Shown: one piece after another, positions 8,184 to 17,492 of the stretch
Layout of the letters: each line of letters opens with the position of its first letter
Position numbering within the stretch: the stretch's first letter is position 1
From: Streptomyces sp. NBC_00273
GTDB taxonomy: Bacteria > Actinomycetota > Actinomycetes > Streptomycetales > Streptomycetaceae
Length of the DNA: 64,000 nt
Direction: 5' to 3'
NCBI RefSeq assembly: GCF_036178145.1
Contig: NZ_CP108067.1
Span: 9,749,001-9,813,000, forward strand
Notes under the pieces: generated by a model
Seen by the model: only the letters and a program-made list of their open reading frames with translations
The model's database searches: none
What the model was told of the DNA's origin: nothing
Program-made: the position numbers and the translations under genes

Positions 8184-8608
8184 CCACTTCCGACGACCAC
8201 ACCTTCCTCCGGCGGGCCATCGCCCTCGCGGCCAAGGCACGCGAGGGCGGTGACCCGCCGTTCGGGTCGCTGTTGGCGGGGCCGGACGGGACGGTCCTGG
8301 CAGAGGCGCACAACACGACCCTCACCGACAGGGACATCACCGCGCACCCGGAGCTGAAGCTGGCGAGGTGGGCCGCGAGGGAGCTGGACGTGGCCACCGC
8401 GGCGGAAACCACGATGTACACCAGCTGCCAGCCGTGTGGGATGTGCGCAGCGGTCATCCAACAGGCTGGGCTGCGACGGGTGGTGTTCGCCCTGTCCAAC
8501 GAACAGCTCCTGGACATCAGGCCGGGCAGCGGGCGGCAGCCGGTGCCTCAGGACGGCCCGGCGTTGCTCGACGAGGTGCGGTCCGTGGTCGAGGGATACT
8601 ACCGCTGA
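8180..8608 (+). CDS. Nucleoside/guanine-type deaminase (CDA fold)
   Basis: A 142-residue zinc deaminase starting at ATG 8180, overlapping the LLM stop. Zinc ligands and catalytic residues are visible: H-P-E in ITAHPELKLA and the PCGMC motif in YTSCQPCGMCAAVI. The N-terminal segment RRAIALAAKAREGGDPPFGSLLAG is typical of guanine/cytosine deaminases and TadA relatives. It probably hydrolytically deaminates a free base or nucleoside. The coupling with an F420 oxidoreductase suggests a small catabolic or salvage operon for a heterocycle, which is inference. Sequence appears complete. Confidence 0.9.
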   Translation: MTTSDDHTFLRRAIALAAKAREGGDPPFGSLLAGPDGTVLAEAHNTTLTDRDITAHPELKLARWAARELDVATAAETTMYTSCQPCGMCAAVIQQAGLRRVVFALSNEQLLDIRPGSGRQPVPQDGPALLDEVRSVVEGYYR

Positions 8609-8708
8609 GCGTCTGCCATAGCCGCCATCTCCCGGTCCCGGTCGTCGCACGGCTGGTCCAGTACCAGCTGTTCTCCCTCGCCCGGCCCGCGGTGCGCCGG
8701 ACCGCAGC

Positions 8709-8792
8709 GCCCTGCCCATCGCCGGTGACGACGCGGAGGCCAAGACGGAGGCCACCCGGCTGTTGGACGTCCTCGGTTACGACGCGGTGCGG
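8709..8792 (+). pseudogene. F420-dependent NADP reductase, short remnant
   Basis: About 28 codons, ALPIAGDDAEAKTEATRLL then DVLGYDAV, match the mid-region typical of NADPH-dependent F420 reductases (GDD followed by a helix and LGYD). No dinucleotide-binding N-terminus or stop in the right place exists. It is a scar between the deaminase and cupin genes. Its relation to an F420-dependent operon next door is suggestive: a reductase gene may once have been part of it. Confidence 0.5.
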
Positions 8793-8833
8793 GAACTGCT
8801 CGTACGCCGTCAGCTGCCTGGTGTACTGCCCGC

Positions 8834-9265
8834 ATGGCAGATCAGAAGCAGTGCACGGTCGTGCGGACCGGCACGTATGAAGGAGTCCAGGGCGGCACGT
8901 TCGGGGCGGGAATCAGCACCCAGTCAGCGGGCGCGGAGCGGTTGTGTCTGCACCGGCTGGTGATGCTCGCGGGGACGCGGGGGCGTCCTCACCTGCACGA
9001 GGGGCACGAGTCGGCCATTTTCATCCAGTCCGGGCAGGTCGAGGTCTGGCACGGGGAACACCTGGCCGAACACGCCGTACTGCGCGCCGGAGACTACATC
9101 CACATTCCCGCGGACACGCCCCACATGCCGGTCAACACCGGAGCCGAGGACATGGTGTGCCTGGTCGCACGCACCGACCCCGAAGAACAAGAGGGCGTCC
9201 GGCTGCTGGAGCTACCGTCCTGGCTGGAGTCCCGGGTCGCCCCGCTGCCGGTCGGGGCCGGCTGA
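8834..9265 (+). CDS. Cupin-domain protein
   Basis: A 143-residue single-domain cupin. Motif 1 is visible as RPHLHEGHESAIFIQSG-VEVW and motif 2 as AGDYIHIPADTPHMPVN, giving metal-ligand histidines and glutamate. The small beta-barrel binds a metal and acts as an isomerase, dioxygenase or binding protein; the substrate cannot be told from sequence. Start ATG 8834 has no strong ribosome site. It ends with a proline-rich tail. There is no overlap with neighbours, so operon membership is uncertain. Confidence 0.85.
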   Translation: MADQKQCTVVRTGTYEGVQGGTFGAGISTQSAGAERLCLHRLVMLAGTRGRPHLHEGHESAIFIQSGQVEVWHGEHLAEHAVLRAGDYIHIPADTPHMPVNTGAEDMVCLVARTDPEEQEGVRLLELPSWLESRVAPLPVGAG

Positions 9266-9931
9266 GCTCGAAGTGACGGGCGTTCAGTGACCCGTGCTGC
9301 GCGGGAACGCCTGTTGGGCCACATGCGGGTGCCCGCTCCCGACTGCTCGGCAGGCCAGCGATCTGGGGCGGGACGACGAGCTTGCCGCAGGCCGACCGGA
9401 CGAGGAGCGACTCGGCATGTCGCGTCGCATTCGACTCGTCGTTGATGAGCAGCTCACCACGACGAGGCCATTCGGACCGGACATGGACCAGATCGTAGTG
9501 CTCTGATCACGCACTGTGGGGAGAGCCCCGTGATCCGCAACAACGTCTCCCGCCCTGGGCGGTCAGCCGGCCGATCCGCCGGCGAGTGGAATGGCGGGGC
9601 GGTCGGGCATGGCGGCGTGACACCGCCTGACAGGCATCGCCGGGCGCCCGTACGCGGGCGCCGGTGCCCGACGGCCGTCAGGCGGCCCGGACGCGCCTTC
9701 AAGATCGCTGATGTGCCAGGCCCGAATCGGGGGCAGGAGCCGGGTTGCAGAGCCATGAAAGAGGCAACGCATGCGGAGCTGGGTGCCGGCGCGCAGCATG
9801 GAGGCATGGTGGCACTCCCGCAACCGGATATGCGTTCGAAGGTCTCCGCGTCCGGCGTCGGACCGGTATCCCCGTCGAGCGACTCCCGTACGGGTGCCGA
9901 CCAGGAGAGCTCCGGGATCCGTGGAAGCCCG
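9266..9931. other. Intergenic, no confident gene
   Basis: Roughly 660 bases. A plus-strand frame at 9294-9506 ends MSRRIRLVVDEQL...DQIVVL but is short and unsupported; the plus frame upstream of 9932 is an arginine/glycine-rich extension of the next gene. Nothing else can be named. Confidence 0.4.
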
Positions 9932-10894
9932 ATGCCGCCCGGCCTGCCCCGAACGTCCTGCACGGCTCTCGCAGCCCTCCTGACGGCCGTTCTGGCCACC
10001 GTGCCGGCAGGCCCCGCCTTTGCCTTCACCGGCGTCAACCACGAGGACATCACCCGGGCCGCACTGCCCTGGGAGCCCATCACACTGACCGCGATGGCCG
10101 ACGCCCAAGCCGGGGCGATCAACGCCAACGACCACCCTCCGTACTTCGACGTCGGCCCCCTGCACTGCGACAACGCCGACTACCTTGCGCCCCGCAACGC
10201 CTCCGATTACCCCCGCACCCGGGACGAGGCAACCACCGAGCTCCTCGCGTGCATCCGTACCTCCGTCACTCGCTTCCGCAACGCGGTCGAGGCCGCCGAC
10301 GGCCTCGTCGACGCTGACGGCACGGTGCGGGCCGACCAGAGCGACCTGTCTTCGCACTGCACGTGGGACGGGAAGCCCGGGCGGGCCAAGTGCGCCGTTC
10401 TCGAACAGCTCGGCCGCGGCTGGCACCAGATCGAGGACTTCTATTCGCACTCCAACTGGAGCGACCGGCCCGCGCCCGGCCCGGTCGGCCTCGACAACCC
10501 GCCCGGCCTGGAGCGTACGGACGTCGTACCGTTCCTCGACATCCGTCGCTACAGCGCCATGAAGGACGCCGACTGGACACGGGACGCGCGTGAGCGCATC
10601 CCTGCGGACCTCGCCACCGGCTGCTACACCGACACCGATTCCACCGGTGTCAAGCCCGCCGACTGTGACGGGCGCGTCACCCACAACCGTGCCCTGACCA
10701 AGGACACCGCCGCATCGCCCCGCTCCAAGACGGGTGACAACTTCCGCCACGCGACGGCCGGCGCCACCGCCGAGATCACGCGCCAGTGGAACGACTTCAA
10801 GGCCGAGCTGCTCGCGAAGTACCCGGATCACCGGCGCGGCGCACAGATGGTCTGCGCCCTCGTCCACGACGACCCGGCCGTTGCCTGCCCCTGA
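9932..10894 (+). CDS. Secreted HET-C/CinY-like protein
   Basis: A 320-residue protein. ATG 9932 is chosen because GGAAG precedes it and it opens a Sec signal peptide (basic PPGLPRT, hydrophobic LAALLTAVLATV, cleavage near AFAF). The mature part begins GVNHEDITRAAL and contains ERLGRGW-like HQIEDFYSHSNWSD, the histidine/aspartate motif of the zinc phospholipase C/HET-C-type helical fold. Similar Streptomyces proteins are labelled CinY; their function is not established. Several cysteine pairs suggest disulphides. It is probably extracellular. The open frame upstream to 9530 is not coding-like. Confidence 0.8.
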   Translation: MPPGLPRTSCTALAALLTAVLATVPAGPAFAFTGVNHEDITRAALPWEPITLTAMADAQAGAINANDHPPYFDVGPLHCDNADYLAPRNASDYPRTRDEATTELLACIRTSVTRFRNAVEAADGLVDADGTVRADQSDLSSHCTWDGKPGRAKCAVLEQLGRGWHQIEDFYSHSNWSDRPAPGPVGLDNPPGLERTDVVPFLDIRRYSAMKDADWTRDARERIPADLATGCYTDTDSTGVKPADCDGRVTHNRALTKDTAASPRSKTGDNFRHATAGATAEITRQWNDFKAELLAKYPDHRRGAQMVCALVHDDPAVACP

Positions 10895-11149
10895 CAGGGG
10901 AGGGAACGGCCGGACGTACGGTCGTTTCGAACTGCTCCACAGTGACCCCAGTAGCCGTGGACCACAGTTCGGCGTCCGGAGCTCTCGACAAGCCAGTACT
11001 CGGGATTGGCAGATATGGGCAAATCTGACCTCCACGGTTGGTAGCGCATGCCGGCCGGTTGGCCGCGGGGTGGACGGCGACGGAGGTGGTGCCGGGTACT
11101 TTGCCGGGTACCACCCACTGGACTCCGCAGTCCGGTCGCTGCGCCCCGA

Positions 11150-11563
11150 TCAGGCCGTGAGGAGTTTGTTCTTGGCCTGCTGGAACTCGGCTTCCGTGAT
11201 TTCGCCGCGGTTCTTGAGCTCGGCGAGCCGGGACAGTTCCTCCGCCGCGCTGCCGGCTCCGGCGCTCTGGCGCACGTAGGAGCGGAACTGCTCCTCGTTC
11301 CGCTGGGCCTGCTTCAATTCGCGTTCGCCCATTCCACGTCCACGGGCGATCACGTAGACGAACACGCCCAGGAAGGGCACCAGGATCACGAAGATGAGCC
11401 ATCCGGCCTTGCCCCAGCCGCTCAGCTCGTCGTCTCGGAAGATGTCGCCGATGATGCGGAAGAGCAGGAAGAACCAGAGCACCCAGAGGAAGACCATCAT
11501 CATGGTCCAGAACATGTTCAGCAGCGGGTAGTCCACTGCCAGGTTCAGCGTCGAGTCCTTCAC
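11150..11563 (-). CDS. PLDc_N/SHOCT-domain membrane protein
   Basis: A 137-residue protein from GTG 11563, preceded by AGGAG with a 7-base spacer. Two transmembrane helices span about residues 12-36 (FWTMMMVFLWVLWFFLLFRIIG) and 50-72 (WLIFVILVPFLGVFVYVIARG), the layout of the phospholipase D N-terminal (PLDc_N) domain without the catalytic part. The C-terminus LSRLAELKNRGEITEAEFQQAK is a SHOCT motif, a short helical oligomerisation or regulatory element. Such proteins are stress-associated in Streptomyces. It follows the amidotransferase gene by about 50 bases on the same strand and may be cotranscribed. Confidence 0.85.
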   Translation of the reverse strand: MKDSTLNLAVDYPLLNMFWTMMMVFLWVLWFFLLFRIIGDIFRDDELSGWGKAGWLIFVILVPFLGVFVYVIARGRGMGERELKQAQRNEEQFRSYVRQSAGAGSAAEELSRLAELKNRGEITEAEFQQAKNKLLTA

Positions 11564-11613
11564 GGGAGGTCTCCTGTCGGTTGTGACGGGGGCTGTGACA
11601 ATGCGGCCCCGCG

Positions 11614-12450
11614 TCATACCGGTTCTGGGGTGAAGGCACACAGCGCATCGGCCCCGGCGTGTACGACGCCGTAGCTGCTCTCGGGTACCTCGTGCCAGGC
11701 ACCTGGCAGATCGCCGAGAGGTTCGGACACCACCAGGCGGGTCTCGTCGGACACTTCCTGGAGGAACGCCATGTCGGGGTGCAGTTTGCGCAGTGCGTCC
11801 ACGCGGGTGCTGTAGAAGAGCGACCGTGAGGCGCCCTGGCTGGAGTAGCGGAAGGCCCACACGGTCGTCCCGTCACTGACGGCGACCGTCATTTGTATCG
11901 GATACTCCACGCCGTGTTCGCGACCGACGCGTTCCACCAGCCCCACCATCTTGGCGACGGCGCCCGGCGGGTCCTGCTCCAGGCCGAAGGTGAGCGCCAG
12001 GTAGAACATCGTCTCCGAGTCCGTCGTCCCCTCGATATCCGAGTACAGCGCGGGATCGACGAGTAGGGTGAGGTCCCGCCGCATCGCGTGGAAGCCGGCG
12101 ATGGAGCCGTTGTGCATCCACATCCAGCGGCCGTGCCGGAACGGATGGCAGTTCGTCTGCTGTACCGCCGTGCCTGTCGACGCCCGGATGTGGGCGAAGA
12201 ACAACGGCGAGGTGACGTGGTCCGCGAGCTCCCGCAGGTTGCGGTTGTTCCAGGCGGGGCCGACGTCTCGCATGAGAGCCGGGGTGCCGTCACTGCCTTC
12301 CGGATACCACCCGACGCCGAACCCGTCACCGTTCGTCGTCTCGACACCCAGTTTGGAGTGCAGGCTCTGATCGATCAGCGAGTGGGTGGGTTTGTAGAGG
12401 ATCGTGTCAAGCAGCAGGGGTGTTCCCGAGTAGGCCAGCCATCGGCACAT
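11614..12450 (-). CDS. Class II glutamine amidotransferase (YafJ/EgtC-like)
   Basis: A 278-residue Ntn-type amidotransferase beginning MCRWLAYSG, in which Cys2 becomes the N-terminal nucleophile after methionine removal. Typical GATase II motifs follow: NGDGFGVGWYPEG, FAHIRASTGTAVQQTNCHPF, and MHNGSIAGF. The size fits the stand-alone YafJ/DUG3/EgtC type, which hydrolyses gamma-glutamyl or glutamine amides in the cytoplasm. A GCS2-type ligase lies 2.6 kb upstream, so a shared role in gamma-glutamyl thiol or amide metabolism is possible but not shown. It appears intact. Confidence 0.92.
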   Translation of the reverse strand: MCRWLAYSGTPLLLDTILYKPTHSLIDQSLHSKLGVETTNGDGFGVGWYPEGSDGTPALMRDVGPAWNNRNLRELADHVTSPLFFAHIRASTGTAVQQTNCHPFRHGRWMWMHNGSIAGFHAMRRDLTLLVDPALYSDIEGTTDSETMFYLALTFGLEQDPPGAVAKMVGLVERVGREHGVEYPIQMTVAVSDGTTVWAFRYSSQGASRSLFYSTRVDALRKLHPDMAFLQEVSDETRLVVSEPLGDLPGAWHEVPESSYGVVHAGADALCAFTPEPV

Positions 12451-12798
12451 GAGCGATCACCTGTATTTCTCACTTGAAACTGCGGGAGTGCCTTCGTGGC
12501 CCGCTCGACCCCCGGCTCCCGGAGTCTGCAAAGAGTTCGCCGCTCACCTCGCTGCCGCGGCCCATTGCCTTGCCGACTCTGTCGTGCGTGCGCCGAGAGT
12601 GGAGCGCCGCTATCCCCGTGTCGCGGGCGGCGCCGTGTGCACAGAGCGGGTGGCTCTTGTCCGGCCAACCTCATTTTCGCCTCCTTCGCCGCACATCGCC
12701 ATGTACCGCGGATCGGACGGCCGCCGCTGCGAGCTCGGGGCGGTGGAACCAGCCGAGCTGTCCGCTCCGAAACCGTCGCGCGACCGACGACCGCCGCG

Positions 12799-12948
12799 TG
12801 GCCGGACTTCGAGGCCCACGCCTTCGACCGGATCGCGAAGCGCGGGACACACCTTCGCCGATTTCCGGCGCAGGAACTCATCACCACCCTGCGCAACCTC
12901 AAGGTCGGCTTTGAAGACGGCGTCCGGCACCGCGTGAACCCGACCTGA
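12799..12948 (+). pseudogene. Possible C-terminal gene fragment, unrecognised
   Basis: Fifty plus-strand codons (PDFEAHAFDRIAKRGTHLRR, then ELITTLRNLKVGFEDGVRHR, stop) have protein-like composition, unlike the arginine-rich frame in front of them. No start or ribosome site precedes the segment and I do not recognise the family. It is probably a 3' remnant in the 600-base gap between the amidotransferase and DUF2252 genes. Confidence 0.3.
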
Positions 12949-13063
12949 CGGCGTGGCCTCATAGTCCGGGCCGCGATCGCCGGTGGAGAGGGCGGGCCGG
13001 AGCGAGTGCGGCGCGAGCACCGGCGCGCCCCCGGTGTGGCCCGGCGCCGGCTGTGCCGAGTGG

Positions 13064-14494
13064 TCAGGCGGCGGGGAGTTCCTGTGCAGGCAGCCGGCCT
13101 GCGTGTACCGCGTCGACCAGAGCTTGATGGTCGCGTTCGTTCTGATCGGCGTAGGCCTCGGCGAATGCGGCGACCGCCCGGTCGAAGACGTCGCCGCGGC
13201 CCAGGTACGCGGCGATCGCGATCCGGTCGCCCGACCGCGCGTGCGCACGGGCGAGGGTGATGCCGCACACCTCACCGAACGTCTCCAACTGTGCGGGCGA
13301 CATCGTCTCCGGCATCGCGATGCCCTTCCAGTCGCGCAACTGGCGGATGTAGAAGTCGCGCTGCTTGCCGTCGATCCCGTCCACCCGCTCCCAGCCGAGG
13401 AAGATGTCGCTCGCCGCCTGCATCAGCCGCTGCCCGGAGACCACGCGCTCGCCTTGGTTGCGGTATCTGCTCGCGCCGATGTGGGCGGCGAGCACGGAGG
13501 TGTCGGCTTCCTTGGCCTGGAGGAAGAGCGGGTCCTGGCCGTCGCGGCCGAGGAGCAGTAGGATCCAGCAGCGGGTGCCGACGCTGCCGACGCCGACCAC
13601 CTTGCGGGCGACGTCGACCAGCCGGTAGTCCTCCAGGAGTGCCCGCCGGTCCGACGGCATCGTCAGGCCGTAGCGTTCGACCAGGCGGCGGAGCTGGCGT
13701 TCGAACGTGCTGCGCTCGACATCCGGAAGCAGGTCCGCTAGCGGCACCAGCAACGGGGGGTCCGCCGCGATCCTCGGCCGGCCGTCGACCAGTTCCGTGA
13801 GTTTGTCGAAGACCTGCAGGGTGTCGTGCGCGCGAGCCTTCGCCATGGCACCGGTCAGCTTCTTCCGCCCGCTCTTGCCGAGCCGACTGGTGGTCAGGGC
13901 CTCGAGGCTGTCCGCGTCGATCTTCGCGTACCAGACGTCGAGGTTGCCCATGCCGGCGAAGCCGCGCATCGCCTCGCGGTACGAGCGCACGGCAGAGCTC
14001 ACGATGCCTGCGCGCTCGGCCTCGTCGAATCCGTTCGCCCGGCCGGCGATGACGAGACTCGCCGACAGCCGTTTGACGTCCCACTCCCAGGGACCGGGCA
14101 GGGTCTCGTCGAAGTCGTTGATGTCGAACATTAGCCGGCGCTCCGGAGAGGCCAGCAGCCGGAAGTTCAGCAGGTGCGCGTCCCCGCACAGTTGGGCCGT
14201 GATCCCCGAGTCCGGGCTGCCGGCCAGGTCGGAGGCCATGATCGCGGCGGCTCCCCGGTAGAACCGGAAGGGGGACTCCGTCATCCTGCTGTAACGGATG
14301 GGGACCAGCTCGGGAACCCGGGCCGCAGACTGTTCCTCCAGTATCGCCAGTGGGTCCGGCCTGTCCGGAGACGGCCGGTACTCGGCGTGCCCGGACCGCG
14401 GCGAGCGGCGCCGTGCCTCCTTGCCGTGGTCCGCGCGTTCCTGGGGCGTGCTGTGGGGTGCCGCGCGCATCGCGGTGGTTGCGCTCTGGGACAT
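13064..14494 (-). CDS. DUF2252 family protein
   Basis: A 476-residue protein from ATG 14494, with AGGAG 8 bases upstream. It has the DUF2252 layout, distantly kinase-like: MTESPFRFYRGAAAIMASDL, QLCGDAHLLNFRLL, FDINDFDETLPGPWEWDVKR, VGVGSVGTRCWILLL and LFLQAKEADTSVL. The motifs GDAHLLNF and DINDFDE resemble the catalytic and metal loops of aminoglycoside-kinase folds, but activity is not established. The family is widespread in actinobacteria near stress genes. A small ORF ends 28 bases upstream on the same strand. The product appears complete and cytoplasmic. Confidence 0.9.
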   Translation of the reverse strand: MSQSATTAMRAAPHSTPQERADHGKEARRRSPRSGHAEYRPSPDRPDPLAILEEQSAARVPELVPIRYSRMTESPFRFYRGAAAIMASDLAGSPDSGITAQLCGDAHLLNFRLLASPERRLMFDINDFDETLPGPWEWDVKRLSASLVIAGRANGFDEAERAGIVSSAVRSYREAMRGFAGMGNLDVWYAKIDADSLEALTTSRLGKSGRKKLTGAMAKARAHDTLQVFDKLTELVDGRPRIAADPPLLVPLADLLPDVERSTFERQLRRLVERYGLTMPSDRRALLEDYRLVDVARKVVGVGSVGTRCWILLLLGRDGQDPLFLQAKEADTSVLAAHIGASRYRNQGERVVSGQRLMQAASDIFLGWERVDGIDGKQRDFYIRQLRDWKGIAMPETMSPAQLETFGEVCGITLARAHARSGDRIAIAAYLGRGDVFDRAVAAFAEAYADQNERDHQALVDAVHAGRLPAQELPAA

Positions 14495-14522
14495 CAGTGC
14501 ACTCCTGCCTGCTCTGCTGCCC

Positions 14523-14708
14523 TCAGGACGGGAACGGCTCCCTGCGCTGCGAGCGCTGTCCTTGGGCATCGGCGACGGCATCGGTGGTGCCGAGTGCCAC
14601 GATGGCGTTGCCGGCGGCCGTCACGCTGCGGGCGGTGCCCACGACGGGGGCGACGGAGATCAGCACATCCTGCAACCGCTCGGGGGATCTGCCTTGCGCG
14701 CCGGTCAT
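14523..14708 (-). CDS. Small hypothetical protein, 61 aa
   Basis: An ATG-started frame with strongly GC-biased third positions, ending 28 bases before the DUF2252 start codon. Residues RLQDVLISVAPVVGTARSVT and AAGNAIVALGTTDAVADAQ are regular and amphipathic. No clear Shine-Dalgarno sequence is seen, so it may be the 3' part of something longer or a leader peptide. Family unknown. Confidence 0.45.
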   Translation of the reverse strand: MTGAQGRSPERLQDVLISVAPVVGTARSVTAAGNAIVALGTTDAVADAQGQRSQRREPFPS

Positions 14709-15009
14709 GTGGGCGGGTCAGGGGCAGGCGAACGACATGTGACAGTGCGTGCCCGCAGATCACCCGCATGCCTTGCTTCAACTCTAGAACCCCTCCCGAT
14801 CCTGCGCGCGGGGCAAGGCTCGAGCGGCCCATGTGCGCCGCGCAATGCCGTTCACCGCCCTGCACCCCGCGGAACTCGTCGACGGCGTGGGCTGCGCGGG
14901 CGCGTCCGGCTTTGCAGGCACGTCATCCGCACGGCTCGGCCGGGAGGATCCCGGTGGAGCCTGCAACGCCCCGGTTCCGTCGGCATCCCGGTCACAGCCG
15001 GCCGGCGAC

Positions 15010-16104
15010 TCAGACGATGGTGGCTCCTGAGGTGATCAGGGCGCCGACCGCCGGTAGGCCGGCTTCCGCCAGGGCGCGGCGCTGGCGGTCGGCCGACGTT
15101 CCCCGCTGGAGCAGCCGATGGACGAGCGAGGTCACCTCGCGGTGGTCACCGTTGTCCTCAAGAGCGGGGCCGATGTACCGCAGGAGCGCGCACAGCACGT
15201 CCCCGCTGCTCCGCAGCCGCCCTTTCGGGTCCACCAGCATGCTGCTGATCCCGTGCCGGGCCGCATGCCAGGTCGCCGCTTGCAGGAGTTCCGGTCGGCA
15301 CGGCGTGTGAGCGACTCCCGCCTTTTCCTCGGCGATCGCGGTGGCGGCGAGCCCGCGGACGACGCCGGCGAGCATGACCGCGTCGTCCGCCTCCAGCTGC
15401 ACGTCACAGCAGCGCACCTCGATGGTCGGGTAGCGCTCGGAGAGCCGGGCCTGCCAGTACAGCTGCCCCCGGTCCGGGATCACCCCGGGTTCCACCAGCG
15501 CATCGGCCCGCGCCTCGTAGTCCGCGAGCCCCGCGAAGTGCGGCGGTGGGCCGCTGACCGGCCAGCGGCCGAAGATGATTGTGCGCCAGCTGGCGAAGCC
15601 GGTGTCCTGCCCGTCCCACAGGGGGCCGTTCGCGGACATCGCCAGCAGCGTGGGAAGCCAGCCGCGCAGCCGGTTCAGGACAGCCACCCCGGTCTCGCGG
15701 TCGGGCATCCCCACATGGACGTGCATTCCGCAGATCAGCTGCTCGTCGACCAGCAATCGGGCCTCTTGCTGCATCTTCACATATCTCGCCGTGCTGGTGA
15801 TGGGTACGGGTACGGCGTCCCTGACTGGCGAGGTGGCAGAGATGGCGATGCGGCAACCGTTCGCTTGCGCGGCGGAGGCGACTGCGTGGCGCAACCGCAG
15901 AAGATGCCCTCCCACCTCCTCGAGAGCCGTGCACACGGGGGTGGCGACTTCGATCTGTGCCTGCAGCAGCTCGTCCTGGACCTCTCGCTCTTCCGCGATG
16001 GGTGCCAGGCGGGCCGTGGCACGCACCTCCTGCACGAGCGGTGTGGGAAGCAATGTCTCCGGGTCGACCAGCAAGTACTCCTCTTCGACCCCAACAGTGA
16101 TCAT
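15010..16104 (-). CDS. GCS2-type carboxylate-amine ligase (YbdK-like)
   Basis: A 364-residue protein starting [15 protein letters not shown], the standard N-terminus of the glutamate-cysteine ligase 2/YbdK family. Further motifs: [42 protein letters not shown] and [17 protein letters not shown]. Enzymes of this fold use ATP to join a carboxylate, typically glutamate, to an amine such as cysteine. Homologues annotated YbdK have weak gamma-glutamylcysteine activity, so the true substrate is open. The upstream 16 codons of the open frame are ignored because the fold begins at the chosen ATG. It lies in the same-strand stress group with the DUF2252 and amidotransferase genes. Confidence 0.9.
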   Translation of the reverse strand: MITVGVEEEYLLVDPETLLPTPLVQEVRATARLAPIAEEREVQDELLQAQIEVATPVCTALEEVGGHLLRLRHAVASAAQANGCRIAISATSPVRDAVPVPITSTARYVKMQQEARLLVDEQLICGMHVHVGMPDRETGVAVLNRLRGWLPTLLAMSANGPLWDGQDTGFASWRTIIFGRWPVSGPPPHFAGLADYEARADALVEPGVIPDRGQLYWQARLSERYPTIEVRCCDVQLEADDAVMLAGVVRGLAATAIAEEKAGVAHTPCRPELLQAATWHAARHGISSMLVDPKGRLRSSGDVLCALLRYIGPALEDNGDHREVTSLVHRLLQRGTSADRQRRALAEAGLPAVGALITSGATIV

Positions 16105-16356
16105 GCTGGGTGGTACCCGGAACCCGCAGTGATCACCCACGTAAGGGGCCACTACGGCACCGATGGCCCCTTGTGAGTGCGCGAGCGCTCGGCGGTGGAG
16201 CGGGGACGAGGACGTTCGGCCCCGCTGGTCGGTGGCGGACCATTCGTGTCCGTAGCGGATCCTGTGCGTCCTACTACGACTCCGGCTGGCAACTCCTGCG
16301 GTGCGTCATGCGGGGGGCAGGGTCTGTCGGGCCTTGACCCCGGATGTTGAACACGT

Positions 16357-16665
16357 CTACGCGGCTTGGGTCAGGGTAGTTGCTGCTGGTCGGAGGGCGT
16401 TCTCGTAGGCGATCGGGGAACGCTGGCCGAGGCGGGAGTGCCGGCGGCGGGTGTTGTATCGGGTCAGCCAGCGGAAGGCGTCGAGTCTGGCCTCACGCTC
16501 GCTCGACCAGGCCTTCCGGCCTTTGAGCGTCTCCCTCTTGAAGGCGGCGTTGAAGCTTTCCGCGGCGGCGTTGTCCGCGCTGGAGCCGACCGCGCCCATG
16601 CTCTGCCGGACCCCTGCTGACCTGCAGAGTTCCGCGAATTTGATCCGGGGGATGGGCCGGTGCTC
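16357..16665 (-). pseudogene. IS3-family transposase, C-terminal remnant
   Basis: The minus strand encodes the last ~95 residues of an IS3 OrfB: KFAELCRSAGVRQSMGAVGS, ADNAAAESFNAAFKRE (the catalytic glutamate region), WLTRYNTRRRHSRLGQRSPI and a stop. The first two catalytic aspartates and OrfA are missing. Upstream of about 16665 the frame is unrelated. It is a dead scar between the GCS2 gene and the exonuclease operon. Confidence 0.85.
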
Positions 16666-16814
16666 CAGGTCGACGTCCTCACCCCCAGTAGCGAAGGAAA
16701 GTGCGGGCGGTTCATGGTGAAGAGGCCTCCCTGGAGTGCATACGGGCAGAATGACCGGTGGCCGCCTCGGCAGGGTGCGCCAGCGCATCGGGCGCGTCTC
16801 CTACGGGCCGCCCG

Positions 16815-17492
16815 TCAGAACAGGGCTCCCTGTACCGCGTCCGCGTCCGCATCCGGGGCTGCGGGTGGCCGGGTGGGCTGCAATCCGGCGGCCACGTCCA
16901 GCTCGAGCAACGTGCTCCACCGGCCGCCGGCGCACCCGTCGTCCAGGAGCCGGGTCAGCACCTGGGCGGTGACCTCGACATCCGGCATCGCCCGATGCCG
17001 TCCGGCAGGCTTTGGGATGCCGTAGTGGCTGAGCAGGCTGTCCAATCCGTATGAGCCGAGACCGGTAACGACCGCCTTGGCCAGGCGCAACGTGTCCAGC
17101 AGCGGCGTCGCGGCGAGTACGGGACAGTGCTCTGCCTGGCGGGCGATGATTCCGGCTTCCGTCGAGGCGTGGTGGGCGACCAGTCGGTACGGCGGCGAAG
17201 TCAGGCGCGCGTCGAGCTGTGCCATCACCTCGGCAGCGGGGGCCGCCGAGGTGAGCATCCGCTGGGTGATGCCCTTGAGCTGGACGTCCCGCGAGGTCAC
17301 GGGGACGTCGGCAGGCGGTCGCATCAGCTCCTCGAACCGGCCGATTTCCACCAGTCGGCCATCCAGGGTGCGCAGCGCCAGCGCCGCGACCTCGATCGGC
17401 CCGGCGGGCCGTCCTGCTGGGGTGAGGCCCTCGAAGTCGATCACCACGAACGTCATCGCGGCGAATCGGGGATCATGCGTCAGCGCGTCCAC
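16815..17492 (-). CDS. DEDDh 3'-5' exonuclease
   Basis: A 225-residue exonuclease. GTG 17492 is chosen because GGGAGG lies 8 bases upstream; ATG 17456 is an alternative. Catalytic residues: D and E in VVIDFEGLTP, the second aspartate region around HHASTEAGIIAR/LLDTLRLAK, and H-x4-D in RHRAMPDVEVT. This resembles DnaQ-like epsilon-type or oligoribonuclease-type enzymes acting on DNA or RNA ends. The gene overlaps the 3' end of the methyltransferase gene by 13 bases, so it is coupled to the operon above; its role there is unclear. Confidence 0.85.
   Translation of the reverse strand: MDALTHDPRFAAMTFVVIDFEGLTPAGRPAGPIEVAALALRTLDGRLVEIGRFEELMRPPADVPVTSRDVQLKGITQRMLTSAAPAAEVMAQLDARLTSPPYRLVAHHASTEAGIIARQAEHCPVLAATPLLDTLRLAKAVVTGLGSYGLDSLLSHYGIPKPAGRHRAMPDVEVTAQVLTRLLDDGCAGGRWSTLLELDVAAGLQPTRPPAAPDADADAVQGALF

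Noticed and set aside
9294..9506. A 70-codon plus-strand ORF between cupin and CinY-like genes
   Set aside because: No ribosome site, no recognisable family and composition only partly coding-like.
9563..11035. A minus-strand frame of 490 codons opposite the CinY-like gene
   Set aside because: It lies antisense to a gene with a signal peptide and known motifs; its composition (V/G/R-rich) is that of a high-GC shadow.
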